Assembly (NCBI GenBank): GCA_017881265.1
Contig: JADGRA010000023.1
Coordinates: 114,227 to 178,226, forward strand
Source: Myxococcaceae bacterium
GTDB lineage: Bacteria; Myxococcota; Myxococcia; Myxococcales; Myxococcaceae
Direction of reading: 5' to 3'
DNA length: 64,000 nucleotides
Position numbers and translations under genes: made by a program
Shown: in pieces, positions 27,319 to 35,880 of the stretch
How the letters are laid out: the number at the start of each line of letters is the position of its first letter
Position numbering within the stretch: the first letter of the stretch is position 1
Notes under the pieces: model-generated
The model's input: only the letters and a program-made list of their open reading frames with translations
Told to the model about the DNA's origin: nothing
The model's database searches: none

Positions 27319-27789
27319 ATGGCCACCACGGTCACGCTGACTGTCAACGGGAAGACTGCGCGAATCCACGTCGACGATCCACAGATGCCGCTCCTGTATG
27401 CGCTTCGAAACGACCTCGACCTGCATGGCCCGCGCTTCGGTTGCGGCCTCGGTCAGTGCGGCGCCTGCACCGTCCACGTCGACGGCGCTGCCGTCCGCTC
27501 CTGCGTCACACCCATTGGCAATGTCGCAGGAAAGCACGTGCTGACGCTGGAGGGCCTCGGGAGTCCCGAAAAGCTGCACCCGCTTCAAAAAGCTTTCATT
27601 GAGGAGCAGGCGGTCCAATGCGGCTACTGCATCAACGGCATGATTATGCAGGCCAAAGCGTTGCTCGATTCTAACAAGAAGCCCACTGAGGAGGAGATTC
27701 GCACCGAGCTCGCCAACAACCTCTGCCGTTGCGGAACCCACGTGCGCATCGTTCGCGCCATTCAGCGCGCCTCTGCCTCGGCCAAGTAG
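27319..27789 (+). CDS. [2Fe-2S] small subunit of a molybdenum hydroxylase (IorA/xanthine dehydrogenase family)
   Basis: Encodes 156 residues. The plant-type cluster motif (FGCGLGQCGACTV plus the later RSCV) and the second cluster motif (QCGYCINGMI, then NNLCRCGTHVRI) are complete. It passes electrons from the molybdenum centre to an external acceptor. It is followed after six bases by the catalytic subunit. No FAD subunit is present, which fits the isoquinoline 1-oxidoreductase/aldehyde dehydrogenase type that uses a cytochrome or another acceptor. Confidence 0.94.
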   Translation: MATTVTLTVNGKTARIHVDDPQMPLLYALRNDLDLHGPRFGCGLGQCGACTVHVDGAAVRSCVTPIGNVAGKHVLTLEGLGSPEKLHPLQKAFIEEQAVQCGYCINGMIMQAKALLDSNKKPTEEEIRTELANNLCRCGTHVRIVRAIQRASASAK

Positions 27790-27801
27790 AAGGAGATGCC
27801 A

Positions 27802-30033
27802 ATGCCTGCTGCAATCCTGACGCGCCGCGGATTCCTGAAGACCTCTGGCTCGCTGGTCATCACCTTCTCGCTCGGCGGCTTGGTGTCGCGCTCCGCCGCC
27901 GCTGCCTCGGCCCCCACCGCCCCGGACGTCTGGCCCTTTAAGACTGTCGCGCCGGATGAAGTGGATGGCTTCGTGGCCATTGACGCGAGCGGCAAGGTCA
28001 CCATTTTCTCCGGAAAGGTCGACCTCGGAACCGGGGTGCGCACGGCGATGACCCAAATCGCCGCCGAAGAGTTGACGGTCCCCTTTGGCAGCGTCGACGT
28101 GATTCAGGGCGACACGCTGCTGACGCCGGACCAGGGCACCACCTGGGGCAGCCTCTCGATTCAAAATGGCGGGACGCAGATTCGGCAGGCCGCGGCGACG
28201 GCGCGCGAGGCCCTGTTGGCCCAGGGCGCGCAGCGGCTTGGAGTCAAGCGCGACGACGTCGAGGTCCGAGCCGGTCGGGTGGTGGCCAAGAGCACTGGGA
28301 AGAGCGTTGCCTACGGCGCCCTCATTGGCGGAAAGACGCTGTCGCTGAAGGTGGACCAAAAGGCTCCTCTCAAGGATCCGTCCACCTACACCATCGTCGG
28401 CACCCCGGTTCCCCGACTCGACATTCCAGGCAAGGTCACCGGTCGCTTCACGTACATGCAGGACTTCAAGAGGCCCGGGATGCTCCATGCGCGGGTGGTG
28501 CGCCCTCCCGCCATCAAAGCCGACCTGCTCTCGGTCGATGATTCCGCGGCGAAGCAGGTTCCTGGGTACGTCGCGACAGTCCGCAAGGGCAATTTCCTCG
28601 CGGTGGCAGCGAAGACGGAGTGGGGCGCCATCCAGTCCGCAGCGGCAATCAAGGCCACCTGGTCCGAGTGGAAGGGACTCCCGGACGAGGCGAAGCTGTG
28701 GGACTTCGTCCGCACCAGCAAGGTGGTGAAGGACGAGGCCGTCCAGACGGTGGGGAATTCAGCCGACGCGCTCAAGAGCGCCACCAAGAAACTGAGCGCC
28801 ACCTACAACTTCGCCATCCAAACGCACGGCTCGATTGGCCCCTCCTGCGCGGTTGCCGAATTCAGGGACGGAAGACTCACTTGCTGGAGCGCCTCTCAGG
28901 CAACCCACCTTCTTCGCCAGCAACTCGCGCAGATGCTAACGATGAAAGCCGCGGACATCCGCTGCGTCTACATTGACGGCTCGGGTTGCTACGGCCGCAA
29001 CGGCCACGAGGACGCCGCGGCAGACGCAGTGCTCATCGCCAAAGAACTCGACAAGCCGGTCCGGGTGCAGTGGATGCGCGCCGATGAGCACGGCTGGGAC
29101 CCGAAAGGCCCCCCGACGTTGTTCGATTACCGCGCGGCGCTCGGAGAGGGTGGCGCCCCTACGGCCTGGGAGTCGGAGGTCTTCATCCCGTACAAGCCCG
29201 CAAAGTTCACGGTGCCCCTGGTTGCGGCCGAGCTCGCTGGGCTCCCCGCGGACCCGGCATTCCCGGGCAACATCCAGCAGTCGCTCGCAATTCCGTATGG
29301 GATTCCAAACGTCAAGGCAACTGCGCACTGGCTGGCCGACACGCCGCTGCGTCCCTCCTGGATTCGTACGCCAGGCCGTATGCAGAACACGTTTGCAAAC
29401 GAATCCTTCCTTGACGAGTGTGCCGTGGCGGCGAGCGCGGACCCGTTCGAGTACCGCCGTCGCCTTCTCAAGGACGCGCGTGGGCTGGAACTGCTCGAAC
29501 GGCTGGTGAAGCTGGCGGCCTGGACGCCGCGCGCCGCTGGAGCGGCCAAGGCCGCGGGCGAGGTGGCCCAGGGGCGCGGGGTGGCGTACACCAAGTACGA
29601 ACTGGTCCGCACCTACGTCGGCGTCGTGGCGGACGTCGATGTGAATACCAAGACGGGGGCCGTGCAGGTGAAGCGCTTCTTCGTGGCGCACGACTGCGGC
29701 CAAATCATCAATCCCGACGGGCTCCGCAATCAGATTGAAGGCAACGTCGTGCAGACCGTCAGTCGCACCCTCATCGAGCAGGTGACGTTCGACCGTTCGC
29801 ACGTGACCAGCCTCGATTGGAGGTCCTACCCCATCCTCCGTTTTCCGGAGGTGCCGCAGGTGGTGATTGACCTCATCGACCGCCCGAAGGAAAAGCCCTG
29901 GGGCGCCGGGGAGCCGACCGCGGCCGTGGTGCCTGCGGCGATTGCCAATGCCATCTACGATGCCGTCGGGGCCCGCCTGCGTTCGGTGCCCTTCACTCCG
30001 GACAAGGTGCTCGCGGCACTCAAGAAGGCCTGA
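27802..30033 (+). CDS. Molybdopterin-binding catalytic subunit of molybdenum hydroxylase, Tat-exported
   Basis: Encodes 743 residues. ATG 27802 is chosen because AGGAG ends 6 bases before it; an ATG at 27796 touches the ribosome site. The N-terminus has a twin-arginine signal (TRRGFLKTSGSL, then a hydrophobic stretch and AAAASA), so the folded Mo enzyme is exported to the periplasm. The C-terminal WGAGEPTAAVVPAAIANAI holds the catalytic Glu of the family. Members oxidise N-heterocycles or aldehydes; the substrate is unknown. It forms an operon with the [2Fe-2S] subunit. Confidence 0.92.
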   Translation: MPAAILTRRGFLKTSGSLVITFSLGGLVSRSAAAASAPTAPDVWPFKTVAPDEVDGFVAIDASGKVTIFSGKVDLGTGVRTAMTQIAAEELTVPFGSVDVIQGDTLLTPDQGTTWGSLSIQNGGTQIRQAAATAREALLAQGAQRLGVKRDDVEVRAGRVVAKSTGKSVAYGALIGGKTLSLKVDQKAPLKDPSTYTIVGTPVPRLDIPGKVTGRFTYMQDFKRPGMLHARVVRPPAIKADLLSVDDSAAKQVPGYVATVRKGNFLAVAAKTEWGAIQSAAAIKATWSEWKGLPDEAKLWDFVRTSKVVKDEAVQTVGNSADALKSATKKLSATYNFAIQTHGSIGPSCAVAEFRDGRLTCWSASQATHLLRQQLAQMLTMKAADIRCVYIDGSGCYGRNGHEDAAADAVLIAKELDKPVRVQWMRADEHGWDPKGPPTLFDYRAALGEGGAPTAWESEVFIPYKPAKFTVPLVAAELAGLPADPAFPGNIQQSLAIPYGIPNVKATAHWLADTPLRPSWIRTPGRMQNTFANESFLDECAVAASADPFEYRRRLLKDARGLELLERLVKLAAWTPRAAGAAKAAGEVAQGRGVAYTKYELVRTYVGVVADVDVNTKTGAVQVKRFFVAHDCGQIINPDGLRNQIEGNVVQTVSRTLIEQVTFDRSHVTSLDWRSYPILRFPEVPQVVIDLIDRPKEKPWGAGEPTAAVVPAAIANAIYDAVGARLRSVPFTPDKVLAALKKA

Positions 30034-30089
30034 CCGGGGTGGGGGGCCGCCGCACGCGGGCGTCCGACGCACCGTTTCCGGGCTCGTCA

Positions 30090-31220
30090 TCAGAGCAGCG
30101 TGCGCACCGGGTTAGGCGTCCCTTCCCGGAAGCGGCTCGGACGGAGGGCGGAGATGTCGAGCGTGCGCGCCTGGCCAAGCGTCACCATCTCGGCCGCCAG
30201 TTGGCCTAGGGCGGGAGCATGCATCACGCCGTGGCCGGAGGCGCCGTTGACGAGCAGGAAATTCTCCGCGCCCTCCGCAAATCCGAGCAGCGCATGCTCG
30301 TCCGGTGACATTTCATAGAGGCCCGCATAGCTCGAGGCGACGCTCACCTCCCGCAGTACCGGAACCCGGGCGCGGCCGACGTCGAGGACCGTGTCGACCC
30401 AGTGCGGGTCGACGGAGATGTCGAAGGGCTCCATCGCCGGAGGGCTGGGGCGCAGCAGCAGCACGCGGCCGTCCCGCACCCGGCAATGGAAGCCGTCGGC
30501 AAATATCGTCATCGGCATGGACTCGGGCAACACGTCCGTCGGGGCCGTCACCGCTACCTGCCGCCGCAGCGGGGTGACGGGGACCTCCACCGCGGCCAGA
30601 CGCCCCACCTCCGCGGCCCAGGGCCCGGCGGCGTTGACCACGGTGGCACAGGGCATCGCTTCGCCGTCCGTCGTGACCTCGACGACGCGGTTACCAAGGC
30701 GCTTCAATCCGAGCACCGTCCCCTGCAGAAAGCGGACGCCCAGGCGGATGGCCGCCTCCCGGTAGCCGCGCTGAATCTCGCTCGGGCGGAGGAAGCCGTC
30801 GACGGGGGAGAAGGTGCCGCCGACAATGTCCTCCGGGGAGACAGCCGGGTTGCGGGCCAGGACGTCGTCCCGGGAGAGTTCGCGCGCCGCATCGCTCCCG
30901 GCGGCCCTCTGGACGGCGAGGGCGTCCCGCAGACGCTGCAGCTGCAACGCCGTCGAGGCGACGAAGAGGTAGCCGCATGGACGGTAGCCAGGCTCGATGC
31001 CCGTCTCGTCGGCGAAGCGGAGCAGCTTCTGCAAGGAGAGAAGCGAGAGCCGAACGTTGACTGGGGTGGCAAACTGCGCGCGAAACCCGCCGGTGGCCCG
31101 TTCCGTGCTCCCCCCGCCCCGGTCGACCACAGTGACGCGGCAGCTGCCCGCTTTCGCCAGGTGGTAGGCGATGCTGCAACCCACCACGCCCGCCCCAACG
31201 ACAACGACATCCGCCCTCAT
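30090..31220 (-). CDS. FAD-dependent amine/amino-acid oxidase (DAO family, sarcosine oxidase beta-like)
   Basis: Encodes 376 residues from ATG 31220. The N-terminal Rossmann motif [18 protein letters not shown] binds FAD, followed by [17 protein letters not shown]. The C-terminal [13 protein letters not shown] and [16 protein letters not shown] close the FAD site as in sarcosine and glycine oxidases. It probably oxidises a secondary amine or an amino acid. The start overlaps the stop of the VOC gene (ATGA), so both are coupled. Confidence 0.9.
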   Translation of the reverse strand: MRADVVVVGAGVVGCSIAYHLAKAGSCRVTVVDRGGGSTERATGGFRAQFATPVNVRLSLLSLQKLLRFADETGIEPGYRPCGYLFVASTALQLQRLRDALAVQRAAGSDAARELSRDDVLARNPAVSPEDIVGGTFSPVDGFLRPSEIQRGYREAAIRLGVRFLQGTVLGLKRLGNRVVEVTTDGEAMPCATVVNAAGPWAAEVGRLAAVEVPVTPLRRQVAVTAPTDVLPESMPMTIFADGFHCRVRDGRVLLLRPSPPAMEPFDISVDPHWVDTVLDVGRARVPVLREVSVASSYAGLYEMSPDEHALLGFAEGAENFLLVNGASGHGVMHAPALGQLAAEMVTLGQARTLDISALRPSRFREGTPNPVRTLL

Positions 31221-31633
31221 CGGGCGAAGGTTGCGGCGGGGTTCCGGAGGGCTTTCAGCTCGAGGGCGTTCCCGCTCGGGTCGAGGAAGAACATCGTGGC
31301 CTGCTCGGCGGGCTGTCCGGCGTAGCGAATGAAGGGCTTGAGGACAAACGCGATTCCGGCGCCTTGAAGGCGCGTGGCGAGGGCGTGAAATTCCTCCCAG
31401 CCGAGCAGGGCTCCGAAATGGGGGATGGGAACGGCGACGCCCTCCACCCGTCCCTCGGCGCCGGGCGGCGTAACAGCCCCCAGGTGCGCGGTGATTTGGT
31501 TCCCGTAGAAGTCGAAGTCCACCCAGTTGTCGCTGGAGCGCCCCTCGGAACATCCGAGCAACCCTCCATAGAAGGAGCGCGTGGAGGCGAGGTCCTTGAC
31601 CGCGAATGCGTGGTGGAATGGATGGTTCAGCAT
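31217..31633 (-). CDS. VOC-family (glyoxalase/dioxygenase-like) protein
   Basis: Encodes 138 residues. The pattern [35 protein letters not shown] and [17 protein letters not shown] fits a single VOC module pair (residues 5-65 and 75-130) with metal-binding His and Glu candidates. Such proteins include glyoxalases, dioxygenases and resistance proteins; the reaction is unknown. It is the first gene of a two-gene operon with the FAD oxidase. Confidence 0.88.
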   Translation of the reverse strand: MLNHPFHHAFAVKDLASTRSFYGGLLGCSEGRSSDNWVDFDFYGNQITAHLGAVTPPGAEGRVEGVAVPIPHFGALLGWEEFHALATRLQGAGIAFVLKPFIRYAGQPAEQATMFFLDPSGNALELKALRNPAATFAR

Positions 31634-31693
31634 GCGCTGGGCCGCGTCACAACGAGCATAGCGCCCGGGGGCGTGGCGTCGGAATGGTGAACT

Positions 31694-33247
31694 TCATCCA
31701 CCCTGTGAGGCGGGACGCCGGTGGCGGAGCGCCGCGCAGGCGGCGATGAGCAGGCTGAGCAAGGACGGCCCGGAGGCTTCGCTGCAGCCGCAGCTGCTGG
31801 CAATGCCTCCGACGGCGCCGGGGCCACCGTCGGGTGTGCTTCCCGCGTCCGGCACGCCACCGGCGTCGAGGCCACCCCCATCCGCGGCCCCGCCGTCGGC
31901 GCCCCCATCGGGACTTCCCGAGGTGCCCCCGTCTGTGCTGGCCGCCTCGAAGGCGCCGAGGTCGGGCATGGCTTGGGCCGGTCGGACGGCGGTGCCCTGC
32001 GGTGCCGAGAACTCCTCGGTGGGAACGGCACTCTGGGTGATGCCGGAGCCGTCCACGTAAGTGGGGTGGGCAAGGCCCTGGTCAATGACCGGGGCACCGG
32101 CTTGCAGGTGGTAGTCGGTTGCACCGATGAAGCCGGGGTCCGTCCCGGTGAACGTCTGCGCCAGCGTCCCGGCGAGCGTGACGTTTGAACCCACCCAGTT
32201 GTGACTGCCCGACAGAATCCCGGCGGTGGTGGCATCGGCAGCGAGCGCCGTCCCAGCCGCCGTCGCAAAGACAATGTTGTTTTCGAAGACGATTTGGCTG
32301 CCGGCCACGGGCTGGATGGCGTGAAACAGGTGATTCGCCGAATTCTTCAGGACGAAGGTGTTGTTGACGGCGTACAGGCTGCCGTTCCGGGCCGCCTGCG
32401 TCGCATCGTCCGTGCCGAAGAGGATGACCTGGTTGTCGTTCCCCGACGCCGAGGGCCGGGCGATGACGTTGCCCACCAACACGGCGTTTGCGTTGGCATT
32501 ACTCGTATCCGGCCCCTGGATGAGGTCCATCTCGTACTGTCCGGCGTTCTCAACCAAATTATAGAAAAGCGCCGCATACCGGCTGCGCAGCTTCACGTTC
32601 TGGCCGCCATTGGAATCATGAATGTGGTTGCCAATGAGGATGGCGCTGTCGCCCTGCAAGTAGAAGTTGTGTGAGTAGCCGTCGCCGGCGCCGTTGTGGA
32701 AGATGTCACTGTTCTGGACGGTGAGGGTGGCGGGCCCGTCAGACATCATCCCGTCCTGGCAGTCGTGAACCGAGACATCCTCGATGAGGATGTCATGGGC
32801 TCCCGCGGTGAGCCGAAACGCTGCACCGTTCGCCGAGGTGTTCCAGGCGTTCTTCAATTCCAAGTGCTGCACGACCCAGTAGCTGCCGCCGGTGAACTGA
32901 AAGATGGCCCGCGGGACGGAGCCGGCGCCGGAGAGGTCAGTCCCCGCCGGGGGCGAGAAGACCGGCATCGGGCCAGGAGGCCCGCGCAGAGTGATGGGGG
33001 CCGAGGCCGTCCCGGAGGCCGTCAGCTGGCAGGTGTCCCCGTAGGTCCCCGGGTCGACCTCGACGACGTCCCCCGGGGCGAGCGCCACCGCCGCCGCCAG
33101 GGCGCACGGCGAGCTGTAGGTTCGACCGGGACCCACCGAATATGCCGCGGCCCCGGCCGTCCATGGGACGAGCAACGAGAGCAGTGCGGACCGCCGAAGA
33201 CCGCCTCTGCTTCGGGGCGGGTGGTGATGTGGAGCGAGCTGCACCAC
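31694..33247 (-). CDS. Secreted right-handed beta-helix protein with MYXO-CTERM-like sorting tag
   Basis: Encodes 517 residues. After a signal peptide (ALLSLLVPWTAGAAA) comes a parallel beta-helix of the pectate-lyase/NosD type: DVVEVDPGTYGD, then repeated ILIEDVSVHD, LTVQNSDIFHN, ILIGNHIHDS and VFENNIVF strands over about residues 40-400. A DGG-rich linker (about 435-485) is followed by CGCSEASGPSLLSLLIAACA and the basic end LRHRRPASQGG, the layout of MYXO-CTERM tags. It is probably displayed on the surface; lyase activity is possible but not shown. Confidence 0.85.
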   Translation of the reverse strand: MVQLAPHHHPPRSRGGLRRSALLSLLVPWTAGAAAYSVGPGRTYSSPCALAAAVALAPGDVVEVDPGTYGDTCQLTASGTASAPITLRGPPGPMPVFSPPAGTDLSGAGSVPRAIFQFTGGSYWVVQHLELKNAWNTSANGAAFRLTAGAHDILIEDVSVHDCQDGMMSDGPATLTVQNSDIFHNGAGDGYSHNFYLQGDSAILIGNHIHDSNGGQNVKLRSRYAALFYNLVENAGQYEMDLIQGPDTSNANANAVLVGNVIARPSASGNDNQVILFGTDDATQAARNGSLYAVNNTFVLKNSANHLFHAIQPVAGSQIVFENNIVFATAAGTALAADATTAGILSGSHNWVGSNVTLAGTLAQTFTGTDPGFIGATDYHLQAGAPVIDQGLAHPTYVDGSGITQSAVPTEEFSAPQGTAVRPAQAMPDLGAFEAASTDGGTSGSPDGGADGGAADGGGLDAGGVPDAGSTPDGGPGAVGGIASSCGCSEASGPSLLSLLIAACAALRHRRPASQGG

Positions 33248-33353
33248 TCCATTCTCCGGTGGGTGCGGGCTGAATGGGACATTCCTCCTTGCGGAACTTG
33301 CTCCCCGCGGGTGGTCGCAGCTCGCACCCTGCCCGCCCAGGGGGCAGGACCGG

Positions 33354-33815
33354 CTACTTCTTCTTCAGGCTGGCGACGAAGGCGTCCTGGGCCTTCTTCA
33401 TCTCCTCGGGGGTCATGTCGCGCGTGTGCTGGGCGAGCACCCAGGAGTTGCCCCAGCGGTCGGTCACCTCCGCCATCCGGTCTCCCCAGAACATGTCGGC
33501 CGGAGGCATCCTCACCTGGGCGCCCGCAGCGGTCGCGCGCTTGAAGGCGGCGTCCACCCCGTCCGCGTAAATCCACAACCTGGCGGTGACTGGCTTCGGC
33601 GCCATGTCCGGGGAGGTGTCGCTGAGGAAGAGCATGGAGTCGCCGATGCGAAGCGCGGCGTGCCACACCTTCTTCCCGCTTGGGTCCGGTGCCCGAGTCA
33701 TCTCCTCGGCGCCAAAGGCCCGTCGGAAGAAGTCGATGGCTTCTCCAGCGCCGTCGAGGATGAGGGCCGGTGTGAGCGAGTGCATGCCCGCTGGAATTGG
33801 ACTGACCTTCGCCAT
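33354..33815 (-). CDS. PhnB-like VOC-family protein
   Basis: Encodes 153 residues from ATG 33815, with GGAGGTTGCC in front. The start GMHSLTPALILDGAGEAIDF, the segment KKVWHAALRIGDSMLFLSD and the ending MAEVTDRWGNSWVLAQHTRD are typical of the PhnB/YjdN (3-demethylubiquinone-like) VOC subgroup. The function of this group is mostly unknown. The C-terminus is Lys-rich. Confidence 0.9.
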   Translation of the reverse strand: MAKVSPIPAGMHSLTPALILDGAGEAIDFFRRAFGAEEMTRAPDPSGKKVWHAALRIGDSMLFLSDTSPDMAPKPVTARLWIYADGVDAAFKRATAAGAQVRMPPADMFWGDRMAEVTDRWGNSWVLAQHTRDMTPEEMKKAQDAFVASLKKK

Positions 33816-33917
33816 GGCAACCTCCGTCGAAAATGGGGCGGGAAGCCTCGTGCTTGGCGAGGGGGCTGGTCAACTGGACGCTGCGTGAAGTCGGGGCTGT
33901 GGTAGGTTTTTCGACAG

Positions 33918-35387
33918 ATGACGCGAGTCGCCGCTGCCGCCCTCGTCGTGACCCTCCTCGCCGTGGCCCCGAGTCGAGCGCAGAGCGCGCCGCCTGCGGC
34001 CTCTTCCGACGCAGGCGCCGAGCGGGACTTCGCCGCGGTGTTGCAGCCCTTCACTGGCGACTGGGACGGCATCAAGCAGCGCGGGATGCTGCGTGCGCTG
34101 GTGGTATCCAGCCGGACGTTCTACTTCCTGGACCGGGGGAACCAGCGCGGGCTCACCTACGAATTGCTCAAGGCGTTCGAGGACGACCTCAACAAGAAGC
34201 TCGGCGTGCACGCGTTCAAGTTCAACGTCGTCTTTGTCCCGGTGGCGCGTGACGAACTCATCCCGGGGCTGCTCGATGGCCGGGGTGACATCGCCGCGGC
34301 CAGCCTCACCATCACCCCCGACCGGGAAAGACTGGTGGACTTCTCGGCGCCCCTGGCCACCGGCGTCAGCGAGATTGTCGTGACGGGACCCAGCGGGCCT
34401 CGCATCTCGAGCGTCGAGCAGCTGTCGGGGACGAAAATCCATGTCCGCCGCTCCTCCAGCTACTGGGAGCATCTGGAGGGGCTCAACCAGAACTTCATTC
34501 GGCAGGGGAAGCCGCCGGCCAAGCTCATTCCCGCGTCGGAGGAACTCGAGGACGAAGACCTCCTGGAGATGGTGAACGCGGGCCTGCTTCCCCTGGTGGT
34601 CGTCGATAGCTTCAAGGCGCGTTTCTGGCAGCAGATTTTCCCGAAGCTGAGCCTTGCGCCGGAGGTGGCCGTCAGTACCGGGGATTCCATCGGCTGGATG
34701 CTCCGCAAGGGAAGTCCCCAGCTGATGGCGCTGGTCAACGACTTCGTCCGGGACCACAAGCTTGGAACCGGCTTCGGCAACATCCTCCAGCAGCGCTACT
34801 TAAAGAATGCGCGCTACGTCGAGGAAGCCACCTCGACTGGGGAGATTCGCAAGTTCCAGACGACGGTCGACCTCTTCCGGAAGTACGCCGCCAAGTACGA
34901 CGTCGACTATTTGTTGCTGATGGCCCAGGGGTACCAGGAATCCCGGCTAGACCAGGACGCGAAGAGTCACGTGGGTGCCGTCGGCGTGATGCAGCTGATG
35001 CCCGAGACCGGCAATCAGATGAAGGTGGGCGACATCCGCCAGCTCGAGCCCAACATCCACGCCGGGGTCAAGTACCTCAAGTTCGTGCAGGACACCTACT
35101 TCGCCGACCCGGGGCTCGACCCGGTGGTGCGCACGCTGTTTGCGTTCGCCTCCTACAACGCGGGGCCCAACCGCATCCAGGAACTGCGCCGGGAAGCCGC
35201 ACGGCGCCACCTCGACCCCAACCGCTGGTTCCGAAACGTGGAATTCGTGGTGGCGGAGAAGGTCGGCCAGGAGACCGTCACCTACGTCTCCAACATCTTC
35301 AAGTATTACATCGCCTACCAGCTGGTGGCAGAGCAGGAGCGCGACCGTCAAGCGGCCAAGCAGCAGCTGGAGTCCGAGAAGCCCTGA
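33918..35387 (+). CDS. MltF-type membrane-bound lytic murein transglycosylase
   Basis: Encodes 489 residues: signal peptide (VVTLLAVAPSRAQS), a periplasmic substrate-binding-like module at about 55-310 (ELIPGLLDGRGDIAAASLTI), and an SLT lytic transglycosylase domain at about 315-460 with catalytic Glu341 in AQGYQESRLD, VGVMQLMPETG and FASYNAGPNRI. It cleaves the peptidoglycan glycan chain and forms anhydro-muramyl ends. MltF proteins couple a regulatory binding domain to the enzyme. No operon partner is present. Confidence 0.93.
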   Translation: MTRVAAAALVVTLLAVAPSRAQSAPPAASSDAGAERDFAAVLQPFTGDWDGIKQRGMLRALVVSSRTFYFLDRGNQRGLTYELLKAFEDDLNKKLGVHAFKFNVVFVPVARDELIPGLLDGRGDIAAASLTITPDRERLVDFSAPLATGVSEIVVTGPSGPRISSVEQLSGTKIHVRRSSSYWEHLEGLNQNFIRQGKPPAKLIPASEELEDEDLLEMVNAGLLPLVVVDSFKARFWQQIFPKLSLAPEVAVSTGDSIGWMLRKGSPQLMALVNDFVRDHKLGTGFGNILQQRYLKNARYVEEATSTGEIRKFQTTVDLFRKYAAKYDVDYLLLMAQGYQESRLDQDAKSHVGAVGVMQLMPETGNQMKVGDIRQLEPNIHAGVKYLKFVQDTYFADPGLDPVVRTLFAFASYNAGPNRIQELRREAARRHLDPNRWFRNVEFVVAEKVGQETVTYVSNIFKYYIAYQLVAEQERDRQAAKQQLESEKP

Positions 35388-35462
35388 GCGCGGCGGTTCG
35401 GCGACGACCCGGGCGGCGCGGGGCCGTCCGTCTCGCCCCCCCCGAAAGGGTGCCCCCCTTCT

Positions 35463-35738
35463 TCAGGGCCCTGGCGCCGGCATCGGGTCAAACATCAACT
35501 CATCGACGAAGCACCAGCCCCAAGTCTCTCCGGGCTCCAGGGAGCGCATCACCGGGTGGTGGGTGGCCCGAAAGTGTTTGGTGGCGTGCTTGTTCTTGGA
35601 GGAGTCACAGCAGCCGACGTGGCCACAGGACAGGCACAAGCGCAGGTGGACCCAGCTGTCCCCCATGCGGAGGCATTCCTCGCATCCCTTGGCATTGGGG
35701 TGGACGGCCCTGATGTCTTTGAGGTGCGAGCAGTTCAT
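35463..35738 (-). CDS. UBP-type zinc finger protein
   Basis: Encodes 91 residues from ATG 35738. The spacing of Cys and His (CSHLKD, GCEECLRMGDSWVHLRLCLSCG, GCCDSSKNKHATKHFRATHH) matches the UBP-type zinc finger that binds ubiquitin C-termini in eukaryotic deubiquitinases. Bacteria have short stand-alone versions whose partner is unknown, as no ubiquitin is present. Convergent with the lytic transglycosylase. Confidence 0.9.
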   Translation of the reverse strand: MNCSHLKDIRAVHPNAKGCEECLRMGDSWVHLRLCLSCGHVGCCDSSKNKHATKHFRATHHPVMRSLEPGETWGWCFVDELMFDPMPAPGP

Positions 35739-35880
35739 GGTCCGGGGGGGGTGGGGTGGGGGAACGGTGCAGGGGAGGTTACGCTCAAGGCGTGCTTGCC
35801 GGTATGCTGACGGGCTGCCAGTTTCCAGGTTTGAACTACAGCGGGAGCGTCGCCTGAAAGGGTAGGGAGCAGTTCCTGAC

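Noticed and set aside
27292..28488. Long minus-strand frame opposite the molybdenum hydroxylase genes
   Set aside because: Antisense shadow of two well-recognised genes, with His/Arg/Gly-rich random composition.
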